From Micrasema longulum (taxonomy: Eukaryota; Arthropoda; Insecta; Trichoptera; Brachycentridae): a DNA stretch of 64,000 nucleotides. A model generated the notes under the pieces. The model was given only the letters and a program-made list of their open reading frames with translations. It made no database searches and was not told the origin of the DNA. This document shows positions 27,701 to 39,700 of this stretch, in pieces (positions within the stretch are counted from its first letter, which is position 1; every line of letters begins with the position of its first letter). The stretch is taken from NCBI GenBank assembly GCA_022494885.1, contig JAGVSM010003622.1, forward strand, positions 124,001-188,000, read 5' to 3'. A program made the position numbers and the translations under genes.

Positions 27701-30700
27701 TTTTACTGTAAAAGGTTCCTTGAACCGTTAATATAAAAATAAATAAATAAATCACTCCTTAAACACCTATCATCAATATATTTATATATTTGTGGTTCTT
27801 TTTCTAGGTTGGGTTCGGCCTTCCCTGACGCCAAGGAGCACGTGTCCGTGAAGCTGGAGGAGGTCACCGAGGCCCTGTCCGGCCTGTTGCAGCGGGCCTC
27901 GCGCGGGCGACAGCATCTGCGCCAGGCCGGACAGCTCCAGGAGCTGTTCGACGAGTACGGCGAGCTCATGTGAGTACGGACGCGGATAGACATGTATCTT
28001 TTAGAGGGACGTTTAGTTTGTTTTAAATCAAACGGCGGGCGCCAAGACTGTCGAAAATTTGAGCCGCCTAAACGAACCGCATAATGGGCAACTATCATGG
28101 ATTTTTTTTATTAGCTAATAAATTAATCTAAAAAATCACAAGCCGATCGGTACTATTCTTATTAAAATCTATTAAGAAATAAGGGAGATATAAAGGATTA
28201 TATTCTAGTCATTTGAATGGTGCCAAAAACAAACAATTCGTGACGTCATCAAGTATGACGTCATCGGATGTTTTGTGACGCCATCGGATGTTTTGTGACG
28301 TCATTGGTTTTTTTTCATCAATGTCTATGGATTTTATAGAGTATTGTAGATAGCTTCCTGTTTCTATATGTCGTTTGTTTACATTTACGGCATCCTGTCA
28401 CTTATCAAACGCTAGAAGGCTAAATACAAAATAATGCATATATATCTCTAGAAAACTGCCCATAAGTCCAAACAGCTATGATTATTTAAAGTTTTTTGAT
28501 TTTAAAATGACTCCGCCTGTGACGTCCGAGTTCTCTACGGCTCGTCGTCCTGATCGGTAACTGATCTGGTCCACAGGGCGTGGACGAGCGAGATGCTGGC
28601 GCGGGTGACGGCCCCGGAGCTGGCCGGCGACGTGGCCGGAGCGGAGCAGCTGCTCGCTCGCCACAGGGAGATCCGCACCGAGATCGACGCGCGCCAGGAC
28701 GACTTCACCAACTTCTACAAGACCGGTAATTATCGTTGTAACTTTTCAACGCAACGCTGGTGGTAAAACGGGCGATATTGCTACAGTCAGAATTTACTTG
28801 CCTATGTTCAATTATTTTATTAGATTTATTTAGTTGTAACTGAGGATCATTTTTTCAAAACGCGATGTTTATTTATTAACGCCCTAAGGGCTTTTACATA
28901 TAAAGAGGTTTTAATCAATTTATTGATATTAAAATACAATTCTAAGCGCCTTCTCTATTTACTTTAAAGAAACAAACAGTCAACAATGAAATAGGATCAG
29001 TAAGTAATAAGAAAATATTTTAAAAAATCAGTTTAAAGACAGACCAGCAAAGTTTCTAAATAAGAATCATACATATTATTAAATTGTGTTACAACAAAAG
29101 GATGTGTTTTTATGTGTATTTGTATGAGAGTAAGTGTAGATATGTGTTTATGTGTATTAGTGTGGGAGTAAGTGTTCAGGTGTGTGTAAGTGTGAGCATC
29201 ATTAAATAGTAAGTGGGATTGTATCGCAGCCAGAAATAAGGAATCTTAATTTATTTTTAAATAAATTAAGGGGCATGTAAAATATATCTATAGATGAAAA
29301 AAAGCATTATAATTTGAGCAAGAACGATAGAGGAAAGAGTGTTGTGCATAGTTAGCGCTACAGACTGGCAGATGGAATAAATACTTATTTCTTGTCACGC
29401 GAAAGGGGACATTGAGATTAATTTTGGAGAGTAGGTTAAAAGAGTCTACTTTATAATTTAATAATTTATGTAAATAGCATAATTCAGATACAGTGCGTCT
29501 ATTTTCAAGGGGAAAAAATCCATTTTGTTTTGTGGAGAGACTGGAAACTCTCGGTCTCACGAACATGATGAACACTTGTAAGACTTTGAGCTAACCCATG
29601 CCAATCCATCTTCATCCTCAACTGTGTTAATGGCGAATCGATCTATGAAAAGCCGGAAGATCTATCCCAAAGAATTCCGAGTTGTGTGACAAATTGACTA
29701 ATCTTATTTGGACATTGGGGCTTAAAATCTAAATTTGCTCTTATAAGATTTGATAAATAGCAGATTTTGACTTCTGGCGACACAGTTGGGAACATGTAAC
29801 CGAGCTGGGACGTCACTTATAGCATAAAGTATTTCTAAATCGCATATAAGGTCTATCTCTGTTCTACGTTTTTCCAATGAAGACAGATTGAGAGATTGCT
29901 CTATTTCAACATAGGAATAATTACCCCTTTGCAATCCGAGCGGCCATGCCACTTTTCTTAGAAAATGGTGATGGACAGATTCGATATGGTCAATATGAGT
30001 CATATAGAATGGAGACCAAATTAGAGAGACATATTCTAGATGGGGTCAAACTAGTGAGCAGTGAAGATTTTTGATGGTATAATTCGTCATACTGACAGAC
30101 GTTGTCCTGCCCGAACGTTGGCTTGTCTGCTTGCTATTAGCTTGGAAAGACTCATTGATACGTAGGTACCTAGGTTCTTGTTTGTGATTAAATTACAAAA
30201 CTAAAAATTGTTAATATTCAAATATTGAATATAAGTAGGTGCCTAGGTACTTGTTTATGGTTGAAGTCCAAAACATAAAATATATATTTTTTTAAATATG
30301 GCATTCTTTTTGCAAACGTCAAACTCCGGTCTTCTCACCGACAGAGGGGTGTACTTATGTAGGAATACGATTTTTGAAAATGTACTGAATTTAATGTTAT
30401 TTTAGTATTACCAAAAATCCAGTAAATAGAAATAAATGAGTAGAAATTATAAGGAAAGAATCTGATTGAGATCTACAAAAACCAAATCAATGTTTGTAAA
30501 CATTCAAAAACAAAATACACACAAAAACAACATCTTTCCATTTTTTTGTAAAAGCATTCTCCTTGGATGCAACCCTGGTAGATCGATGAATAAAACATTT
30601 ATGCTTCTTACTTTTTTTTTACATATTAGATTGAAGACTTAAATATCTACGAACACGCACAATGCAAATATCTATATTTCTCTGAAAACCGCATGTAAAT

Positions 30701-33700
30701 CGGTTAAGCCTTTTAGGAGTTCAGTGACATCACACATACAGAGAAATTATATATATAAAGATAATGTCCAAAGACTTGTCAACATATCTGACTCTTTTGA
30801 TTTGAATCAATCTCTCTGGGGAGTGAAATCCATCCTTGTCTGAGAAATATCTCTCCTTTTCGCAGCTACGGAGCTGGTGAGCGCGGAGCACTTCCTGGCC
30901 GAAGAGCTGGGCGACAAGATGGCCGCGCTGCGCATGCGCGCGCAGCTGCTGCACGACACGTGGGCGCGCCGCGCCGACGCCTACGAGCAGCACCTCGACA
31001 CGCTGATCTTCAAGAGGGACGCCGACACCCTCGACACCTGGATCTGCAACAGGTAGGAGACCTGGAATGACTCACGGTTACTGTTATCACTACGTATCTT
31101 TTTTAGGCGATTTCGTGTTTTTCATAAACCTAGAAATTACAGTGCACGAATAATAAAAGAGGCAATTGAAATACCCAAACACCCAAATAACATCAACAAT
31201 TACGACGGGCTGAAATTTTACCCAACACGGTTCCCCGGCACTGCGCCCTACAAAAATGACACTGAATGTGCCTACTGTCGACTGCGACACGGTACAAATT
31301 ACTAGTACATAAACACATATTTTTTTTACAAAACACACAGTTTACCTTGAAGATGGCTTCCTGCAATGGTAGCCGAAACGTCGGATTAAAATATCTTTCA
31401 GTATTTTTTTTGTACATTTTCAATAAACTTTGCCGTACAATAAATACAGTTTTTGTATCCAATTTGCCGTAGGGATGAAGTTCCTCATTGTCAAAGCCAA
31501 ACATGTCGTGTTTTCATAGAGATATTTAACGTTCAACAACTATTTTTTGATGAAAACATTTTTCGACAATATCCATATTATTGATTGATTTGGTGTTTAT
31601 TTTGTAAAATTCCATACTAAACTTTTATAATTTAAGAAATCAAACACTACTAGCTACTTAGTATTAGTAGCTCTCGGGAAGTTGGCTCGGATGCACGTTT
31701 CGCCCGAGTCGTTAGCGATACCCAATGGTTTTATCATGATTTTAAATATTATCATCTTTAAAGTAAATTATGGTTAATTTTAGCCATTCCCTACAAATAT
31801 TGCTTTTTTCCTTTTTAAATCTCTTATATTTTTAATGTGTAGTGACTACACAGCACCGTAACGCGCGGGTGTATTTAGGACAGTGGGGGAAAGATTAATA
31901 GGTAATGGGGAATTTAGGTATTTATATTTGAATTTCGGAAAAATTTTATAACAAATGACATACATGAATGCATTGTATTGTAATTTTTGTTTTTATATTT
32001 TTAAAAATAAAATAAAGTGTTCAGTAGACTCAAATCAGCGTTTGATTTCTTGAATTATAAGTTTAATATCCATATTGCTTTCCTATGTAAATAAATAGCG
32101 CTATTTTGACGAGAACTAAGACCGGAGACATTTGTGTGTTCTTCTAACAGAGAGCCTCAGCTGCGCGACGGGAAATTCGGCGAGAACATAAACCAGGCTG
32201 AAGAGCTGATCAAGAAGCACGAGGACTTCCAGAAAACGGTTGAGGCCCAGCAGGAGCGCTTCAACGCCCTCAAGAGGATCACCTTGGTAAGTTCTGCGCA
32301 AATTAGATTATAACTTTTTTAAAGCATAACTTGTTGGGCCTTTATTTTAAAGGCTTTTTCAGCAGGTGGTGAGTCTTTTAAAATATCAACCATTCGATGA
32401 AATTAGATTTTCTCAACCCTGTTCTAATATAAAAATATATTTGTCAATAAAGTTTTGTGATAGCGAAATTACTCGGCCTGTGACGTCTTAATTTCTCCAC
32501 GGTGAGTTATTCTGATCGATGGATTAGCCCCCTGGCAGGGGCGAATCGTGTATAGAAGCAATTATTCGCAGCTTACCATTATATTTTACCAACCATAATA
32601 ATGTTTTACGGTGACTTTATATGCAGAAAAACAAACAAATAATTACTATTTCTTCTAAATCATTGCCACCATTCCTATGTTTCTCCAAATATAAATAAAA
32701 ATATTTAAAAATTGGCGCCCAGCGCCAGCAATGTTCCAAGAAACTAGCCGATTCCTCCAGCTTATTTCTTCATACAAATAATTGTACTATATTTTGAACA
32801 TATTAAACCCAGTAGCGGGTTTTTTCGCCTTGCAGATTACACAAATTCTTTGAAGATTTTCGATTTGGAAAACAATATTTCAAACATCATTTATTAAGGA
32901 CTATTTTTCATTGATGATACTTTTGACATATGACTCACAACGCATGTGGCGCTCGACGCGGCCGTTTTTGGCATTATTCATTTCTTAAACAATTCAGGCA
33001 GTTGACATTTCAATCCTTATGAGAATACCTAATACTGACTAATTATAAACTTTTGTATAAGTTATGTGTTAAATTAATGGATAATATAGCTACACAATAT
33101 AATCTATCACGAAGTTACGTTGTTTGAGTTGATTTCATGGATGAGAGTTGTTGTATCACACAGAACCACAGAAAAAGTAGCAATTTATAGTACATATAAC
33201 TTACTTTATATTATGTACCTACTATCTAGGTACAAATAAATGATATTTTTTTATAGCTTACCCGTATATAAAATCACCGTTCGCCACTGCCTCCTGTAAC
33301 CGCTATGTATCACATCACTCGTCATTGGTTGATTTTGGTGAACTAGTGACATCGTTCAAAGTAGTTTATTTTTATCAAAATCATTTTGTTAATTTTTTCA
33401 TACATTTTTGAGAAATTTAGCTGTACTCCACTTGTTTTTTTTTATCCAATTTCCGCGAACTTTCTTTCCAGACCCCTGTTGCGCTAATTTCAAATAGTTT
33501 TTTTTCTTATCTTTCTTAGGTGGAGAAGGCCTTCGGCGAGCTGCGCGACCGCGAGGCGCTGGCCCGGCAAGCCGAAAAGGAGAGGCAGGAGAAGGAGCGC
33601 GCGGAGAGCCGACGCGCCGCGGAGCGCGCGAGGATAGAGCAGCAGCGCCGCCTCGAACAGGAGCGCCACACCACAAAGGTAAGTTAATTGGAAACCCAAT

Positions 33701-36700
33701 TCGGAAAACCTCTCGAAACCCGAGACAAACCCGGCCATCAGAAAATCAGAATTGCTACGACGATTTCCAAATTCCATCGGCGAGAGGAACAATAAGAAAA
33801 ACAAGAACTCTCGTATTTATTTATTTATTAATTAATTAAATAAATAACTCGGCTAAGACGAAAGTCCATTTGATGATGAATAATCAAATTTTCAAGGTCA
33901 TCCCTATTATCCGTCTCTTTCCCCCCCCAGGAGCCCCAGGCGAGCCCCTCGGAGCTGCACTCCTCGCCCGCGCCCGCGCCCCAGCCGGGGCCCGCCCTGT
34001 CCCCGCAGCAGGCGGCCGCCGCCTCCCCCCAGCACAAGCCCGCCGCGCAGGCCTTCACCGACCGCCTCAAGATGGCGGCGGGAGTCAAGCGCGCCGAGAG
34101 CATGAAGGTACCGATATTCGTCCGCGACTGCAAATCAAATTCGGTACAAAGTGTTCGCTTAATTTTCTGGCTGCGAGGAATTTTATCACAGTATAAGGCT
34201 GTAGTCTGATAAAAATTAAGAAAATCCTATGATTTTGCCAATTTAAAACACCGTTCTTTCAAAATCGTGCCATTTAATGAACATTTGATGAATCGATAAT
34301 TTAAAAAAATGCACGTGAAAGTTTTATATGACTAAAATATAATTACTGTTTGCCTATTGAAATTTAAATTAAGCTAGGTCACATTAATACTGATATAGTC
34401 AAATTTGAATGCTCATATCGGCCATCAAATTGCACGATATTCTGCGAGCTTAAGAGGAAACACTGTCAGACTTTTCTTCATACACACGTATTTTCTCCAT
34501 GGATTATGGCGCATTGTTTTGCTTTTTTTATAAATAGTTTATTTTGGGAGTTCGGACCATCCAAAGGCCCTTAAAAGTATCCAGTTTTATCTGCCGTTTT
34601 CAGGCCTACGGTATGGTATACAAATACAATATTTTTGATAAACGCAAACGGTACAGACGCAGAAAATTTTATTCCGATGCACTTTCTTAAAGAAAAAAAC
34701 AAAATTGAATAAGAGACCTCGGTTTTGTCGATTTTAGTCAGACACAATCACTCCGACACGTAGTTGTCTCTTTCGCGCAGTATCGGGAAGGCACCTGCGA
34801 GAGGGTGACGGAAAAACTGTGTTCATGTATCTATTCATCAAATTGGTCTGCCATTGCATAATCTCTAAATACATCCTACAAAATTCCTTCTATGTGGCAT
34901 CAGCCAATCAGCCCCAACGTTTCGGCTACCATTGCAGGAGCCATCTTCAGGGTAAACTGGGTGTTTTGTAGAAAAAAAGTATGTGTTTAAGTACTAGTAA
35001 CTTGTACCGTGTCGCAGTCGGCAGTAGGCACATTTCTATTCACTTTTGTAGTATGTAGTGATTTTTTTTTCTACAAAACACTCAGTTTACCCTGAAGATG
35101 GCTCCTGCAATGGTAGCCGAAACGTCGGAACAAATCCAACACACACGGTATCACCCAAAAAAGAAACAAATTGATAACCTTCGTACCTATTTTTTCAGCT
35201 AATGTGTGTTCATATATAGTCTACGATAATAAATATAGCATTTTTTAAAATAATTAAAATTGTAACAACGTGCCCCGCCCAGGGGCAAGTTGTAACATGT
35301 TTTCAATATTGTAAGTTGTAAACATGATGCGTAAGGGGGTTATTTAGAATGCAACAACCTGCCCCGCCTCCCCCCATAGATGCGAGGATTCGCCACGGTG
35401 CGCATGTACATATCACATGTTCTCAAAACTCGTGCGAACATGGCGGATTCACATCTTTCGCATGAACCCGGCGTTGCAAAATGACGTTTTATTTATTTTT
35501 TAATTTCGTAAATTTGATGCTTTTTTTTTAGTGTTTTTTGGGTTTATTTGGTATTGGGTTTTTTTTAGATTTATGTATTTTTTGTCGCCATAATTAAAAA
35601 CAAGTTTTGTTTAAAAAAATATATATTATCTGTTTCCTTATTTGCACCGAGTTGGATATATTCATACCAATCCTGTATTTTCAATCTCTTTTCTTTTCTT
35701 ACCACACATTAATTTAAGAGATCCCATAAGTTTTCTTACTGTGATATTAAAAGACTGCTCATCTTCTTTCCATAATAATAGACACATGTTTGTGGTATTC
35801 CATTCACTCTGCCTATCCCTACGGAGAAATGGCGTAGTAGTATACAATTTAATTGCCGTACCAAAGCAGGACTCTTTGCGCCACTAAGGAATTATTTTTT
35901 TAATCTTGTTTTTATTTGTGACTTAGTTTAACAAAAATGCTTTTATGAATAAAAATAATAAATCAAAATAAAAAAGTTTTATCAGAAATCTTTTATTTGT
36001 CATTAAATGCCTTTATTACTGTATTTAAATGCAGTGCCCTATGAGCGTTACGAGCTGATAAGGCGATGACCACGACGACAAGTATTTCTGATAACGCTCT
36101 TTTGAATATTGTAGATTTTTTTGCTTTTTTAATTTGTTCTTGTTTGTACATGCGTCGTTTGTTATTTTATATACAAAATGCGTTGTGTTATTGCCGGGTG
36201 CAGCCGGGATCAACAGCGGAAGCGAATGCAGATATCGGAGGCTCTAGCAAGGTATAAAATCTAACACAAATCACTCCAATGTTCACTAGTGATCTTTTAA
36301 TATGCATCGTGAAACTGGTGACTATACAATCTAACACAAATCACTCCAATGTTCACTAGTGATCTTTTAATATGCATCGTGAAACTGGTGACTATACAAT
36401 CTAACACAAATCACTCCAATGTTCACTAGTGATCTTTTAATATGCATCGTGAAACTGGTGACTATACAATCTAACACAAATCACTCCAATGTTCACTAGT
36501 GATCTTTTAATATGCATCGTGAAACTGGTGACTATACAATCTAACACATATCACTCTAATGTTCACCCTTTAAGAATAAATTCTTGAAAACACATATCGC
36601 TGGCTATGAGTAAACGCATGTATTAAAATAAATAAAAATTTTACTTACAATCTACCATTTTTCACTCACCATCGCATGCCTTGACGTGAGTCAGTTGTAT

Positions 36701-39700
36701 CACTCATCTCGCTATTGCAGTCACAACGTCAACTCTTGTACCCATCCACTGTCACAGTATGCAGTAACATCCATTCTACAGTCACCCGTAACATCACATA
36801 CTCATACTCGCATTCAAATAAATTATAACACGTTTCAAACAAAAATGCATGAAACACAATTTGTTTACTTGACTTTTAAATATGAATCCATATTTTTCAA
36901 TTCGTGTTATAAGTTCTGTCAGTTTTTTATTTTTTATTTAAAGAGGAGCACCTAAAGTAAAATAAAATCGTAAAGGCGGCCTCCGTGGTGTAGTGGTCAA
37001 GACGCTCGACTCACACACGGAAGGTTCCGGGTTCGATTCCCGGTGAGAACACAAAAATTAAATGTGATTTTTCTCAAGTCTGTGATGTAAGTCACCACTG
37101 TAATTGATCACCTTTCAATATAGCCCGTTATACGATGTTCCACTGTCCAAAGGGAACACTTCCACACTACCTTTTGTCAAACTAGAGGATGGGTCATGGG
37201 GTCTACCGCAAACTCTGAATTCGGGAAAAGAAATTTCGGGTTTCTGGGCCCCAAAATATTCAATATGTTACCCAAACATTCCAAAACCATTACCCGGATT
37301 TAATTTTAAAAAAATAAATACGTCATTTAAAGAAGAAAAAATTCTGCTGTACATGGTATTGTATTTGCTTTTACGTTACGTATATTATTTATTTGATGAC
37401 AAGCCTTCAAAATGGAATGTCAAGTAAATTTCAACACCTCTTTTTGTTCACGTTTAATTGGGGAAATTTTCTTTCAAGTGACGTATAACCTTTACCATTT
37501 TTTTTTGTGCTCATTTATAAATTTGAAAAAAAAACAAACACAGCTTATGTCAGCTCTCGATGTACAGGGTGGCCGGAGAAGTGACGCCCAAAGGTGAATT
37601 GTAGGTGCCTCATATTGAGGGGTATCCGAATCACCCCCGTGTATGCTTCGCGATTTTGCGTAGTATTCGAGTTATGATTTTTAATTTTGAAAATTTTTGA
37701 CCGGATCGGTTTTAATTTTCAAAAACCCATTAAAAAAATCACAACTCGAAAACTTTGGAAAATCACGGAACCTACCCGGGGGTGATTGGACACCCCTCAA
37801 CATGAGGCACTTACATTTTACCTTTGGGCGTCCTTTCTCGGGCCACCCTGTATATTTCTATTTTATTTTATTAGTTCACTTATGGAATTTTCTAATTTTG
37901 CATCCTGTGTCCTTGAACTTATAAATAGTTTGGAATATAATTTTCGGTACTTCAAAAATTGATGAAAGTTGTCCATATCTATAGTCCTTAAAATATAGCT
38001 TGATTAGAATGACAGTTGTCAGCAAAAGTGACAACATAATTTTGTAGTAACATCTAAGGAGTGATTTATATTGACACACGAAAAATCATTAGTATCTGGC
38101 ATGTTAATTAATTTTTTTAATACAATGCTTGACATATAAATCAACATAATTATATAAAATCAGCTTTAAAACTAAAATAAACCTAATTATTAACGACGTA
38201 CTTACAAAGTTACATCATTTTGCAAAAATGTTAGAGGTGGGACAAATTGATCAATGTAAATCGATTTAATAAAAAAATAATTCGTTTGATGTTGTTCATT
38301 TAAAAAGTATAAATGTCTTATTTTTTTTATGAATAATTGTCTCAAACACACTATAATAGGCTTGTTTTTTCGTTTTTATTTCAATTTTCGAAAACAGAGT
38401 TTCATGTTTGTATGAAAACGCTGATAAAATCAATTTGATCGGTACATGGTCGGGGATCAGTAATTTCCCATGACTAGTGACATTAGTTTGGCAGCTGTCA
38501 TTTTAATCGAGCTGTGTTTTAAGGACTATAGTGCATGCTTCATACTAATTGCGAATAAATTACTCGTACTGCGAAAGGAATTGTCTCATAAAAGAACGCA
38601 AAAAGAATCAGGTTTTTAAAGGCTCTAAGCTACTTTTTAAATATCGATTTCTGTCCGCTCGATTGCTGCTCTCGGGTAAAAATCCTGCGGAGAAAAGTAC
38701 GCATCGTAGTGTTGTGGTTGGCAAGTTTGCCGACTTCCACATAAAACTGGAAGGGTCCACATAAAACATTTGTTTATATTTCTCTTTCTTCCCCCTTCAC
38801 CCCCTCCTCTCTTCATAGTATAGTGTAGATATTCAGTGGGTTTTTTTTTCACCAGAGCATTATGGTTTGCTAATTAGAACCCGACCGCGTATCATACTGA
38901 TTGAGACAATTTCTTTTGCCGAGTGACTGAAAATAAAAAAATTGGTTTGTGCTGTTCGACAATTTATTTTTAATCTTTAACAAAATGCTTCTTAACTAAA
39001 ATGGATGGTGGACGCATATTACAACGGCGATGGTTCTCCATCGTCATACTTATTTTGTGGTATCCACCCTCGCCTAGAAACATTTGGATATGCTTTTATT
39101 TTTGAGATGTCGCAAACGATTTATCAGTCTGGAAGATTTCAAGATTATCGAGGATTTCATCCCCTGGGGAATTATTAAGATTAACATAACCTTACAAAAA
39201 TTAACGAATGGACAAATTTAACAAATATAAATGTTTAAACATAGGCAGAATGGTGAGTGATTGTCAGTGTGTAAATCAGAAATTTAAACCAGCCAAATAG
39301 ATCAAGTCAAAGAAGGAATCGTGTGTTAGAAATAGCACATTGTAAAACGAGGCTAAAAAAAAATATTCAATTATTTTTTTACTGATAATATTTTATTGAC
39401 TTTCAAAATTTTCCTTCTTTTAAAAAACACGCACTATCCTGGATTCAAACTAAAGATATGAACTCTTTTTTCTATGATGTATTTTGTCGCCCTTTAATAA
39501 TAAGAAATATTTTTATGTTTTTTTTATATTTTTTATTTCCTTTTTTAATTACTATAAAAATAAAAAAAAACCTTAAATCTTTTACAGAATATTTTCTTTT
39601 CTCTTCCTTATGTTACACAAAAATATTATAACTGTCTATTTATTATAGGAGCAAAAATAAATCAAAATTGCTTGTATAGCCACGAACAGGCCGTGCCTTT

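Noticed and set aside
36178..36262. MRCVIAGCSRDQQRKRMQ as a THAP-like zinc-finger start
   Set aside because: Only the first Cys pair pattern is present, the frame ends within 28 codons, and no further zinc ligands follow.
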